Source: JAWXCM01 sp034408745 (lineage in GTDB: Bacteria > Acidobacteriota > Terriglobia > Bryobacterales > Bryobacteraceae). From it: DNA of 21,429 bases. Location: positions 1 through 21,429 of the forward strand of contig JAWXCM010000367.1 in the NCBI GenBank assembly GCA_034408745.1, given 5' to 3'. Positions within the stretch are counted from its first letter, which is position 1, and every line of letters begins with the position of its first letter. Made by a program: the position numbers and the translations under genes. The notes below the pieces were generated by a model. It was not told the origin of the DNA. It saw only the letters and a list, made by a program, of their open reading frames with translations, and did not search any database. Positions 7,619 to 15,672 of this stretch are shown one piece after another.

Positions 7619-9296
7619 AATCGCCATCGCCATTCTCGCCCTCGCCGCTACCGGCGCGCCAGCCCACACCCTCTACGTCAAAGTGCCCATGCGCGACGGC
7701 GTCAAACTGGCCACCAACGTCTTCCTGCCCGACCCCAGCGGACGCTTCCCCACCCTGCTCATCCGTACTCCCTATGACAAAGGCACTTACTTAGTCTCCA
7801 GTTACAAGACCTTCCTCGACCACGGCTACGGAGTGATTGTTCAGGACGTCCGGGGCCGTTACAAGTCGGAAGGAATCTTCCGCAGCTTCTCCCAGGAAAC
7901 CAGCGACGGCGACGACACGCTGAACTGGATCGCGAAGCAGGCGTGGTCCAACGGCAAGGTCGGCATGCTCGGCGGCTCGTACCTGGGAATTGCGCAGTGG
8001 CGGGCCGCACTCGCTCAAAACCCGCACCTCATCGCGATTTTTCCGGTGGTCGCCGGTTCAGACGAGTACCGCGACCGATTCTATTCCCGGGGAGGCGCGG
8101 TGAAACTCGGCCATCGACTGCACTGGATTTCGGAAAACTTGAAACAGCCCTGGCCATTTCAGCCTGATTTCAACGATTATGTCCGGCATTTACCAGTCCG
8201 CACCGCCGACCGTATCGCGACAGGCCGCGACGTGGACCTCTGGCAGGAGTCGTTAAATCACCCCACGTACGACGACTACTGGCGCACCCGAAGCACCTGG
8301 GAGCATCTTTCCGAAATTCGAACGCCAGCCTTTATCGTGGCCGGCTGGTACGACAATTACATTGAGGGCGACCTCGACGCCTTTGCCTATCTCAGCCGGC
8401 GCAGCGCCGCTCACCGGCTGCTGGTCGGCCCCTGGCCCCACAATCAGACAGCGCCGTATCCCTCCGGCATCAGCTTCGGCCCCGAGGCGTACGCGCCAAC
8501 CCGGCAGTATCAGCTGGACTGGTTCAACTACTGGATGCGCGGTACCCACCCGTCGCCCGAGTTCCGTTTTCCCCGCGTGCGCATCTTCGTCATGGGAATC
8601 AACCAGTGGCGCGATGAAGATGAGTGGCCGCTCAGCCGCGCCCGCCTGACTTCCTGGTATCTGGACAGCAACAAGGGCGCCAACACGCTGACCGGCGACG
8701 GCCACCTCTCGCCCGAACGCCCCACCCGCGAAGACAACGATATGTACGTTTACGATCCGCGCAAGCCCGCCCCCACCGCCGGCGGCGCCTTGTGCTGCGA
8801 CCCCAAAGTGATGCCCTGGGGACCGATGGACCAGCGTGCCGTCGAGGGCCGCGAAGACGTCCTGGTCTACACCTCGGCCGCGCTCCGCCAGGATCTGGAA
8901 GTGACCGGCACTGTGCGCGTCCAGCTTTGGGTTTCCACCTCGGCGCCCGATACGGACTTCACAGCGAAACTCGTCGATGTTTTCCCCAACGGCCACGCGC
9001 GCAACCTCTGCGACGGCATCCTGCGGCTGCGCTATCGCGAGGGTCTCGACAAAGCGCGGCTCGCCCGTCCGGGCGAGGTATACCCCATCGTTTTCGAAAT
9101 TGGCGTAACCAGCAACGTATTTCGGGCCGGACATCGCGTTCGTCTCGAGATATCCAGCAGCAATTTCCCGAGATTCGACAGAAATCCTAACACCGGAAGA
9201 ACGGTTGCGGACGATAACGAACTTCGAACCGCGCGTCAAACTCTGTATCACGGGCCCGCACGCCCATCACGTCTAATCCTGCCCATCGTTCCGTGA
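7605..9296 (+). CDS. Secreted CocE/NonD family alpha/beta hydrolase (X-Pro dipeptidyl-peptidase-like)
   Basis: 563 residues from the GTG at 7605, chosen because it gives a signal peptide (IAIAILALAATGAPAHT) right before the conserved start VKVPMRDGVKLATNV. Ser125 in GGSYLG is the nucleophile, Asp250 in AGWYDNY and His279 in GPWPHN complete the triad in the order and spacing of CocE. The C-terminal part (about 400-560) is the jelly-roll domain of X-Pro dipeptidyl-peptidase-like esterases (TGTVRVQLWVST, RAGHRVRLEISSSNFPRFDRN). It likely hydrolyses an ester or amide outside the cytoplasm: cocaine esterase, glutaryl acylase and alpha-amino acid ester hydrolase share this architecture. The substrate is unknown. 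The start overlaps the glycosyltransferase end by 14 bases. Confidence 0.92.
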   Translation: MRLPEIAIAILALAATGAPAHTLYVKVPMRDGVKLATNVFLPDPSGRFPTLLIRTPYDKGTYLVSSYKTFLDHGYGVIVQDVRGRYKSEGIFRSFSQETSDGDDTLNWIAKQAWSNGKVGMLGGSYLGIAQWRAALAQNPHLIAIFPVVAGSDEYRDRFYSRGGAVKLGHRLHWISENLKQPWPFQPDFNDYVRHLPVRTADRIATGRDVDLWQESLNHPTYDDYWRTRSTWEHLSEIRTPAFIVAGWYDNYIEGDLDAFAYLSRRSAAHRLLVGPWPHNQTAPYPSGISFGPEAYAPTRQYQLDWFNYWMRGTHPSPEFRFPRVRIFVMGINQWRDEDEWPLSRARLTSWYLDSNKGANTLTGDGHLSPERPTREDNDMYVYDPRKPAPTAGGALCCDPKVMPWGPMDQRAVEGREDVLVYTSAALRQDLEVTGTVRVQLWVSTSAPDTDFTAKLVDVFPNGHARNLCDGILRLRYREGLDKARLARPGEVYPIVFEIGVTSNVFRAGHRVRLEISSSNFPRFDRNPNTGRTVADDNELRTARQTLYHGPARPSRLILPIVP

Positions 9297-9301
9297 CTCT
9301 T

Positions 9302-11014
9302 ATGCGTTTACTGACCCTTCTGTTTACCGCCGCACTGTTACTTCCGGCGCAGTCTGTCAGACTCGTCCGCATCTCCACCGGGCTCGCGAGTCCGACTGAG
9401 ATCGTCCAGCCCCGCGGCGACTCCAGACTGTTTGTGGTGGAGCAGCGCGGCCGCATTCGCATCCTCAAAGACGGTGCGGTGCTTGAGACTCCGTTCCTCG
9501 ACATCGCATCCCGCATGAGTTGCTGCGGCGAACGCGGCTTGCTGGGGCTCGCGTTTCCACAGCAGTTCGCCTCGCGGCAGCGGTTTTACGTCTATTACAC
9601 AGACCCTGCGGGCAACATCGTCATCTCGCGATTTGGACTCAGCGCCACCAGTGCGGATCTCGCCGACCCCGCGTCCGAAGAGGTGGTGCTCCGGGTGGCC
9701 CACACGGAGTTCGCCAATCACAACGGCGGTCGTATCGTCTTCGGACCCGATGGATATCTGTACGCCGGACTGGGCGACGGCGGCAGCGGAGGGGACCCTC
9801 GCGGCAACGGGCAGAATCTGAATGCGCTGCTCGGTAAGCTGCTCCGGCTCGACGTGGAGGGCGGCTCGGCAACGTATACCTCGCCAGCATCCAACCCCTT
9901 CGCGAACCGGACAGGCGCGCGACCGGAAATCTGGGCCTATGGTCTTAGAAATCCCTGGAAATTCTCCTTCGATTCCGCCACCGGAGATCTGTATATCGCC
10001 GACGTGGGGCAGAACGCCATCGAAGAGATTAATTTCCAGCCCGCATCCAGTAGCGGGGGCCAGAATTACGGCTGGAATCGCACCGAAGGCACCCAGTGCT
10101 ACAACCCGCGCTCCGGCTGCGACCGCTCCGGAATCACTTTTCCGGTGCAGGAATATCCGCACAGCCTCGGCGTCTCGATAACCGGCGGATATGTCTGGCG
10201 AGGCGCTTACATTTACGGCGATTACGGCAGCGGACGAATCTGGTCCCTGCGCCGTTCGGGCGACACCTGGCAGAACGAACTGCTGCTGAGCAGCGGGCTG
10301 CAAGTCTCGACATTTGGGCAGGACTCGGCCGGTGAACTCTATGTCGGCTCGTATACCGAGGGGGCCGTCTACAGGATGGTGCCGACGGCCGGGACCATCG
10401 CAGCCGTCAACGCCGCAAGCTTCGGCGAAGGCGCGGTCCCCGGCTCGTTAGTCTCGCTTTTCGGTCCGGGCATCGCACCGGTGATTGGAGTTCTGCGGGC
10501 AGCCGCGTTTCCGCTGCCTGCCTCGCTCGGCAATGTGTCGGTGACAATGAACGGCATTCGCTCACCGATTCTCGCCGTCGCCAGTGTGGCCGGGCAGGAT
10601 CAGATCAACGTGCAGGTGCCGTGGGAACTCGCAGGGCAGCAGCGCGCAACGCTGGTGGTGACGGTGAACGGACAGGCTCGGCCGTCCGTCGAGATACCGA
10701 TAGCAGTCGCACAGCCGGAGATCTTCGCCGTGCAGCGGCAGCCGGAGGCGTGGACCATCTGGGCCACCGGACTGGGCGGAGTTTCGAATGCGCCTGGCAC
10801 GGGTGAGGCGGCACCCGCATCGCCCCTGGCCCGAACCACCGGTGACACGCGAGTAACCATCGGCGGAGTCGACGCCACCGTGACTTACTCGGGCCTGTCT
10901 CCCAGTTTCGCCGGACTGTATCAGGTGAACGTAACGCCCCCTCCGGGCGTCGCTGCCGGGGCCGAAGTCGTGCTGCGGGTTGGCAGCGCGGTCAGCAAGC
11001 CCTGGCTACGATAG
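9302..11014 (+). CDS. PQQ-dependent sugar dehydrogenase with Solibacter-type C-terminal domain (TIGR03437)
   Basis: 570 residues from the ATG at 9302; a GTG at 9293 overlapping the previous stop (GTGA) is an alternative three codons longer. A signal peptide (LLTLLFTAALLLPAQ) exports it. Residues ~20-360 form a six-bladed propeller of the soluble glucose/aldose sugar dehydrogenase type: EQRGRIRILKDG, CCGERGLLGLAF, His140 in FANHNGGRIVFGPDGYLYAGLGDGG as the expected catalytic base, and GLRNPWKFSFD with Arg216. From ~366 to the end, AAVNAASFGEGAVPGSLVSLFG onward matches the repeat-like C-terminal domain abundant in Solibacter proteins, possibly a surface or anchoring domain. It probably oxidises sugars in the periplasm with PQQ; no PQQ synthesis genes are here. 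Confidence 0.9.
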   Translation: MRLLTLLFTAALLLPAQSVRLVRISTGLASPTEIVQPRGDSRLFVVEQRGRIRILKDGAVLETPFLDIASRMSCCGERGLLGLAFPQQFASRQRFYVYYTDPAGNIVISRFGLSATSADLADPASEEVVLRVAHTEFANHNGGRIVFGPDGYLYAGLGDGGSGGDPRGNGQNLNALLGKLLRLDVEGGSATYTSPASNPFANRTGARPEIWAYGLRNPWKFSFDSATGDLYIADVGQNAIEEINFQPASSSGGQNYGWNRTEGTQCYNPRSGCDRSGITFPVQEYPHSLGVSITGGYVWRGAYIYGDYGSGRIWSLRRSGDTWQNELLLSSGLQVSTFGQDSAGELYVGSYTEGAVYRMVPTAGTIAAVNAASFGEGAVPGSLVSLFGPGIAPVIGVLRAAAFPLPASLGNVSVTMNGIRSPILAVASVAGQDQINVQVPWELAGQQRATLVVTVNGQARPSVEIPIAVAQPEIFAVQRQPEAWTIWATGLGGVSNAPGTGEAAPASPLARTTGDTRVTIGGVDATVTYSGLSPSFAGLYQVNVTPPPGVAAGAEVVLRVGSAVSKPWLR

Positions 11015-11019
11015 AAGAC

Positions 11020-11310
11020 ATGCTGATTGTTCACGTGCATGTCCATGTCAGGCCGGAATTCGTGGAAGCCTTCCGCGCGGCCAGTCTTGAGAATGCGGCT
11101 CACAGCGTGCTGGAGCCTGGGATTGCCGCATTCCAGGTAATCCGCCAGATCGACGATCCCCTTCGCTTCGTTCTGATAGAGATCTACCGCAATGCCGATG
11201 CCGCGGCAGCCCACAAAGAGACCGAGCACTACGCCAGTTGGCGCGATACGGTGGCTGAGATGATGGCAGAGCCACGCCAGAGCGTGAAGTATGCCCCTGC
11301 CTCCGTTTGA
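11020..11310 (+). CDS. Antibiotic biosynthesis monooxygenase (ABM) family protein, LsrG-like
   Basis: 96 residues, a single ferredoxin-like ABM domain: MLIVHVHVHVRPEFVEAF, SVLEPGIAAFQVIRQIDDP, FVLIEIYRNADAAAAHKET, HYASWRD. This pattern (EPG, then Y-x-x-xAxxxHxxTxH-like) is that of LsrG/YgiN-type enzymes, which act on small quinones or phospho-AI-2 as dimers without metal cofactors. The gene ends inside the start of the alcohol dehydrogenase (20-base overlap), so the two are co-produced; a two-step conversion of a small carbonyl compound is plausible but inferred. It starts five bases after the sugar dehydrogenase stop. Confidence 0.88.
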   Translation: MLIVHVHVHVRPEFVEAFRAASLENAAHSVLEPGIAAFQVIRQIDDPLRFVLIEIYRNADAAAAHKETEHYASWRDTVAEMMAEPRQSVKYAPASV

Positions 11311-12397
11311 GTTCGCTACCGCCGGGCGCGTGATTTTCGGGCCAGGTACCGCATCGCGCCTCGACGCGATTGTCGCGGAGTTTGGATCGAAGCCGTTTCA
11401 TGTGGGCGGCTCGCGTTCCGGCGCTCCGTTCGTGGTGCGCGGTGAGCCGACCGTCAGCCTGGTTCGAGAAGGCGCGGCGCTGTGCCGCGAGCTCGGCTGC
11501 GATGTCGTAATCGGCACCGGAGGCGGCAGCGTGATCGATGCGGCGAAGGCCATTGCGATACTCGCAGCCAATGTCGGCGACCCTCTGGACTACCTCGAGG
11601 TTGTCGGACGCGGCCAGCCGTTCCTTCGTCCCGGGCTTCCTTTTATCGCTGTGCCGACAACCGCGGGGACAGGCTCTGAAGTGACGCGCAACGCAGTGCT
11701 CGGCTCCCCGGAGCATGGCGTGAAAGCAAGCCTGCGCAGCGTCTGGATGCTGCCCCGAGTTGCCGTGGTGGATCCACTGCTGACTCTCGATTTGCCGCGC
11801 GAGATCACCATCAGCACAGGGCTCGACGCGCTGACGCAGTTGATCGAGCCGTATGTGTCGTGCCGCGCCAACGCGTTTACCGATGCGCTGTGTCTGGACG
11901 GAATCCGGAGGGTGTCGCAGGCGTTGCCGCGCCTGGCTCGCAACGGGCAGGACGCGGAGGCTCGGGCCGAGATGTCTTACGGCGCTTTGCTTGGTGGAAT
12001 GGCGCTGGCGAACGCGGGACTCGGCGTGGTGCATGGGTTTGCCGCACCTATTGGAGGCAGGTTCGAGGCTCCACATGGCTCGGTGTGCGCGGCGCTGCTG
12101 CCGCATGGCATGGCGGCGAATGTGCGGGCGTTGCGCGAACGCGGCCTGAGTGTGGAGCGGTTCCAGCGTGTGGCGCAGGTATTGACCAACAACGTTGACG
12201 CCTCCGCGGAGGACGGCGTCGCATGGGTTCAGGCCCTCTGCTCCGAACTTCGCGTGCCGGGGCTTGGCGCGTTCGGCCTGAGCGACGCCGACATCGCCGA
12301 GGTAGTCGCCCTTGCCGAAAAGGCATCGAGCATGAAGGCGAATCCGGTGGCGCTCAGCAGACCGGAACTCTCCCGCATCTTGCGGGAGGCCCTGTGA
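11291..12397 (+). CDS. Iron-containing alcohol dehydrogenase family protein, variant metal site
   Basis: 368 residues. GTGGGSVIDAAKA (75-87) is the dinucleotide-binding motif, PTTAGTGSEVT (122-132) the family signature. Of the four usual metal ligands, Asp179, His248 and His262 (GVVHGFAAPIGG, APHGS) are present, but the second is Gln183 in GLDALTQLIEPY instead of His. The N-terminal Rossmann half is short: KPFHVGGS runs straight into a VRGEPT-like segment, missing about a dozen residues where most relatives have a helix. It should oxidise an alcohol or reduce an aldehyde/keto group with NAD(P). It also resembles maleylacetate reductases. It overlaps the ABM gene by 20 bases and is the last gene of this series. 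Confidence 0.88.
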   Translation: MPLPPFEFATAGRVIFGPGTASRLDAIVAEFGSKPFHVGGSRSGAPFVVRGEPTVSLVREGAALCRELGCDVVIGTGGGSVIDAAKAIAILAANVGDPLDYLEVVGRGQPFLRPGLPFIAVPTTAGTGSEVTRNAVLGSPEHGVKASLRSVWMLPRVAVVDPLLTLDLPREITISTGLDALTQLIEPYVSCRANAFTDALCLDGIRRVSQALPRLARNGQDAEARAEMSYGALLGGMALANAGLGVVHGFAAPIGGRFEAPHGSVCAALLPHGMAANVRALRERGLSVERFQRVAQVLTNNVDASAEDGVAWVQALCSELRVPGLGAFGLSDADIAEVVALAEKASSMKANPVALSRPELSRILREAL

Positions 12398-12452
12398 AGC
12401 GGAATTTTAACGGACGAATTTCCCGGTGAAAAGTGTCGTTTATTTTTTATCT

Positions 12453-12545
12453 TTATTAACCGTTACTTTCTGTTTTATATTGCGATTTCAGTGCTATTGT
12501 TAGTTCGCCCCTGGTCCGTTCCTGGACGAGTGTGGCTTTAAGGAC
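12453..12545 (+). promoter_or_regulatory. AT-rich leader and likely promoter of the PEP-CTERM gene
   Basis: The 159 bases between the alcohol dehydrogenase and the PEP-CTERM gene include a markedly AT-rich patch (about 12438-12490) in an otherwise GC-rich window. Two -10 candidates are visible: TATATT at 12476-12481 with TTATTA 17 bases upstream, and an extended form TGCTATTGT at 12492-12500. AAGGAC at 12540-12545 could serve as ribosome binding site, though about 11 bases from the ATG. No sigma-54 pair (GG-N10-GC) was recognised. Confidence 0.45.
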
Positions 12546-12556
12546 ACTTTACAAGC

Positions 12557-13204
12557 ATGACAATTCGTAGCACGATTTCAAAGGCCTGGACCGGTGCGCT
12601 CGCCCTCTTCCTGATGGCGTCAGGCGCAAACGCCGCCATCATCTACAGCACCAACGGCGCAAACACAGGTTTTTCTGGCGGCGGTCCTCTGACGCTGAAT
12701 CAGACATCTGGCCAGGCGGCATCGCTGACTTTCACTCCGAATGTCAACATATCCACTGGCGTTCCCTCCAACATCAACCTTGGCGACTTCACGCTGGCCT
12801 GTGCCACGTGCAGCACCGAAACGATTGGCACTGGCGCGACCTTCGGAGCATTCACGTTCGACATCCTGATTACCGATCAGACTGACGTGGCTACCGGGAA
12901 ATTCGTTGGAACGTCGACCGGCGGTACCGTCTACAGCGATGCCAGCGCCATTCTTATCAACTGGAGCCCAGCCCAGTTTGGACCGGGCACGTTTAACGCA
13001 GTAAGCGGCAATTTTGGAAGCACAGTGTTCACGAAAGTTTCACTGATAAGTGCGATTGTTGCTCCGAATTCGGGCACACCTCCGGGCCAGACGACGATTC
13101 AGGCACATGTGGATTCCGCTGTCCCTGAGCCGGCAACCCTGGGCCTGATCGGCGCCGCGCTGGCCGGTCTGGTTGTGGTGCGCCGTAAAAAGCTCGTCGC
13201 GTAA
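12557..13204 (+). CDS. PEP-CTERM sorting-domain protein
   Basis: 215 residues. A signal peptide (ALALFLMASGANA, likely cut after residue 26 or 27) is followed by a Thr/Ser/Gly-rich beta-type middle (27-185) with one Cys pair (CATC) and no known enzyme motif. The C-terminus is a textbook PEP-CTERM signal: VPEPATLGL at 189, a hydrophobic helix and the basic end RRKK. Such proteins are exported, recognised by exosortase at the PEP motif, and released to or anchored at the cell surface, often with exopolysaccharide. No exosortase gene lies in the window. Its own upstream region suggests transcription apart from the alcohol dehydrogenase. Confidence 0.9.
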   Translation: MTIRSTISKAWTGALALFLMASGANAAIIYSTNGANTGFSGGGPLTLNQTSGQAASLTFTPNVNISTGVPSNINLGDFTLACATCSTETIGTGATFGAFTFDILITDQTDVATGKFVGTSTGGTVYSDASAILINWSPAQFGPGTFNAVSGNFGSTVFTKVSLISAIVAPNSGTPPGQTTIQAHVDSAVPEPATLGLIGAALAGLVVVRRKKLVA

Positions 13205-13231
13205 CTGGCGTACGAACCCCTCCCGCCGGGC

Positions 13232-13253
13232 GTGTCGCGGCCGTCCGCGGCAC
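13232..13253. terminator. Hairpin between convergent genes
   Basis: GTGTCGCGG (13232-13240) pairs with CCGCGGCAC (13245-13253) over nine pairs, one of them G-U, around a four-base loop. It sits 28 bases after the PEP-CTERM stop and before the end of the convergent regulator gene. No T tract follows on the + strand, so it is a candidate only. Confidence 0.4.
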
Positions 13254-13316
13254 AACCCCGGTGTTGGTTCCGCTGCCTGGCGTCACCCTTTCAGTCCCTG
13301 TCCCGCCCACCAGTTC

Positions 13317-13751
13317 CTAAATTCCAGCTCCCAGACTCTTCGTCATCGAAAGGCGGTTCCGGCCGTTGTCGCGCGAGTAGGTCAGCGTGTGCATCAGCGC
13401 CCGGACGAGGTGAACCCCGAGGCCACCAGGCGTGCGCTCTTCAGGCGCGGCGTAGATGTTGGCGCCCTTCGCTTTGAGGGGGTTGTACGGGATGCCGTCA
13501 TCGACGATGGTGATGGTGACGGCGGTTGCGCCGTAATCGGCAGTCACTTCGATCTGGTGCTCCGCGTTGTCCTCGTAGCCGTGGACAATCACGTTCACAA
13601 CGGCTTCTTCCACGCACAGGTTGATATCGAAGAGTTCGTCGGCGGACCAGTTCTGCTCCGCGCCGATACCGTTGAAGAACTCGGCGAGCTGATCAATGGC
13701 CGCGAGGTTGTTCTGAATGACCAGGCGTCCGTGCCCTTTTATGCCAGTCAT
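13317..13751 (-). CDS. RsbW/SpoIIAB-like ATP-binding protein (anti-sigma factor type)
   Basis: 144 residues from the ATG at 13751 (MTGIKGHGRLVI); an in-frame ATG at 13790 would add 13 residues and nearly touch the divergent gene. It is a stand-alone GHKL ATPase domain: N-box EEAVVNVIVHGY (49-60) with Asn53, G1 box VDDGIPYNP (83-91) and G2 box GGLGVHLVRAL (109-119). This is the form of RsbW-type serine kinases that bind sigma factors or phosphorylate anti-anti-sigma (STAS) proteins. Neither a STAS partner nor a sigma factor is adjacent, so its target is unknown. It faces away from the YdcF operon, leaving 44 bases for both promoters. Confidence 0.85.
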   Translation of the reverse strand: MTGIKGHGRLVIQNNLAAIDQLAEFFNGIGAEQNWSADELFDINLCVEEAVVNVIVHGYEDNAEHQIEVTADYGATAVTITIVDDGIPYNPLKAKGANIYAAPEERTPGGLGVHLVRALMHTLTYSRDNGRNRLSMTKSLGAGI

Positions 13752-13795
13752 GTGTGCCACGGCGATTGCCGAATAGGCGTAGTCTAACATCGGCG

Positions 13796-14500
13796 ATGAT
13801 CGCGGGACGGTGTAGGCTCATTCTGGTGCACATCAACGAAGAAAGCCTGCGGGCGGCGAGGGTGATCTGGCAGTTTCACGCGCCGGGGTGGGAAGTGGCG
13901 CCGGGGGATGTAGTGATCGCCCTGGGCACCAATGATTTGCGGGTAGCTGAGTTTGCAGCGGATCTGTTCCTGCGTGGATTTGGTCGCCTGCTGTTGTGCA
14001 CGGGCGGCATCGCCCATCAGGACGATCTGCTGGCCACGCGCTGGGATCGCACAGAAGCGGAAATGTATGCCGACGTCGCCGTGGGCCGTGGCGTGCCGCG
14101 CGACCGGGTGGTGCTCGAGACCCGGGCAAAGAACACTTCAGAGAATGTTCGGTTTAGCAGGGCGTTGCTGGGCGAACTCGGACTGGAGCCTCAGAGTGTG
14201 GTTGTCGCGGTAAAACCTTTCATGCAGCGGCGGGCGTGGGCTTCGTGGCAGGTGGGATGGCCGGAGATGCCGGCCAGTTTTGCATCGCCTGTCATGGGAC
14301 TCGACGAATATTTCACGGCCGATTTACCCGCGGATAAGATATTGCATATTTTAATGGGTGATTTACAGCGGCTCTGGGTGTATGGGCAGCGGGGATGGTC
14401 GGCTCCACAGGAGATTCCCGACGAGGTTCGTCAGGCGTACCGGTATCTGAAAGCGGAGGGCTGGACGAAGCACTTGCTGGCCGGTGAGGAGGACTTGTGA
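13796..14500 (+). CDS. YdcF/DUF218 family protein
   Basis: 234 residues if started at the ATG at 13796; a GTG at 13826 is another possibility, since homologues start close to the ESLRAARVIWQFH helix. Conserved features are VVIALGTNDLRVAEFAADLFLRG (40-61), the CTGGIAH loop, EAEMYADVAVGRGVPRDRVVLETRAKNTSENVRFSR-type core (87-122) and VKPFMQRRA. The C-terminus (LMGDLQRLWVYGQRG) is typical of the subgroup. The family binds S-adenosylmethionine in E. coli YdcF, but no reaction is established. Its stop overlaps the GTG of the NagA-like gene (GTGA), with GAGGAGGAC as strong ribosome binding site, so it is first gene of a coupled operon. Confidence 0.88.
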   Translation: MIAGRCRLILVHINEESLRAARVIWQFHAPGWEVAPGDVVIALGTNDLRVAEFAADLFLRGFGRLLLCTGGIAHQDDLLATRWDRTEAEMYADVAVGRGVPRDRVVLETRAKNTSENVRFSRALLGELGLEPQSVVVAVKPFMQRRAWASWQVGWPEMPASFASPVMGLDEYFTADLPADKILHILMGDLQRLWVYGQRGWSAPQEIPDEVRQAYRYLKAEGWTKHLLAGEEDL

Positions 14501-15672
14501 TTTGCTTTCAGGGCTCGGTGATACTGCCGGACAGGGTATTGGACGAGGGCTGGGTGTTGTGCTCGGAATCGGGGCGGCTGGTAAGTGTTGGCACGTCGCG
14601 GCCGGACGGTAACTTTGAGGTGGTGAACGGCAGGTATATCTCTCCGGGTTTTGTCGACATCCACGTGCATGGCGGAGCAGGTGCGGATTACATGGACGGT
14701 TCGGCTGAGGCGGTGCGAGTAGCAAATCGGGCTCACGCGCGTCATGGCACCACAACAATATTTCCTACTACGACCACCGGAACGACCGAAGAGATCCGTG
14801 AGATGCTTCGGGCCTGCGGTGAGGCTCGGGAAGGATGGTCGGCGAAAGATGGTGCGCGGATCGCGGGGGTGCACTATTATGGGCCGTACTTTGCGGAAGA
14901 CAAGGTGGGGTGTCATGCGGTGGAGGGCCGGCGGGATCCATTGCCCTCGGAGTATCTGGAGTTTCTGCGGGGCGGGCTGATCCGGGTCGCGACCTGCGCC
15001 GCGGAACTGCCGGGGGCCGAGGAGTTTTACCGGGCGGCTCGGGCGGCGGGGTGTCTGGTGACCTGCGGGCATTCGGACGCCACGTGGACGGAAATGGCTC
15101 GCGGATATGAGGCGGGCGTCCGGCACGTGGATCATTTCTGGTGTGCCATGAGTTCGGTGTCCTCACTAAGGGCGAAGTACGGGACGCCGATGCAGGCGAG
15201 CATGGCGGAATTCGTCCTGCTTTATCCGGAAATGAGCACGGAGGTGATTGCAGACGGGTGCCATTTGTCGGCGGAATTGCTGGAGTTTGCGTATCGGATG
15301 AAGGGGGCGTCGCGGCTGCTTCTGGTGACCGATGCGAACCGGGCGCTGGATATGCCACCGGGCCGGTACCGCTTTGGGCCTGCGGAGTCGGGGTCATGGT
15401 TTGAATCGGACGGCAAAGTCGGGTTTGTGCCGGGCGGCGGACTTGCAAGCGCGGTGACGGGGATGGATCATATGGTTCGGGTGATGGCGCGGGCGACGAG
15501 CGCGAGCCTGGCTGAAGTGATTCGGATGGCGAGTCTCACGCCAGCGGAGCGGGTTGGAGTCCACGATGAGGTCGGGAGCCTGGAGGTGGGGAAGATGGCG
15601 GATGTTTTGGTGCTGAATGAGGAGCTTGAGGTGGAGCGAGTATTCCCTGGCGGGACGGAGTTTCGGACGTGA
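14497..15672 (+). CDS. NagA-like amidohydrolase (N-acetylglucosamine-6-phosphate deacetylase family), altered metal site
   Basis: 391 residues. The amidohydrolase barrel begins with SPGFVDIHVHGG (His56, His58). His192 in TCGHSDATW, His213 in HVDHFWCAM, His256 in ADGCHLS and Asp279 in LVTDANRAL follow in NagA order, and SLEVGKMADVLVLN closes the composite beta domain. The Glu that binds metal in NagA (motif GxHLEGP) is Tyr128 here (GVHYYGP), and the substrate-side FNAM motif reads FWCAM. The enzyme is thus probably metal-dependent but not a standard GlcNAc-6-P deacetylase. It is co-translated with YdcF upstream and a creatininase-family protein downstream, which suggests deacylation or ring-amide opening in a catabolic route. 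Substrate unknown. Confidence 0.88.
   Translation: MICFQGSVILPDRVLDEGWVLCSESGRLVSVGTSRPDGNFEVVNGRYISPGFVDIHVHGGAGADYMDGSAEAVRVANRAHARHGTTTIFPTTTTGTTEEIREMLRACGEAREGWSAKDGARIAGVHYYGPYFAEDKVGCHAVEGRRDPLPSEYLEFLRGGLIRVATCAAELPGAEEFYRAARAAGCLVTCGHSDATWTEMARGYEAGVRHVDHFWCAMSSVSSLRAKYGTPMQASMAEFVLLYPEMSTEVIADGCHLSAELLEFAYRMKGASRLLLVTDANRALDMPPGRYRFGPAESGSWFESDGKVGFVPGGGLASAVTGMDHMVRVMARATSASLAEVIRMASLTPAERVGVHDEVGSLEVGKMADVLVLNEELEVERVFPGGTEFRT

Noticed and set aside
8253..9251. 332-codon minus frame inside the CocE-like gene
   Set aside because: Antisense shadow of a gene with complete catalytic motifs; no domain features.
11048..12106. 352-codon minus frame opposite the ABM and Fe-ADH genes
   Set aside because: Antisense shadow; Arg/His/Gln-rich without motifs.
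12398..12556. Replication origin at the AT-rich gap
   Set aside because: Suggested by the skew switch, but no DnaA box cluster or replication gene was recognised, so it is not listed as a feature.
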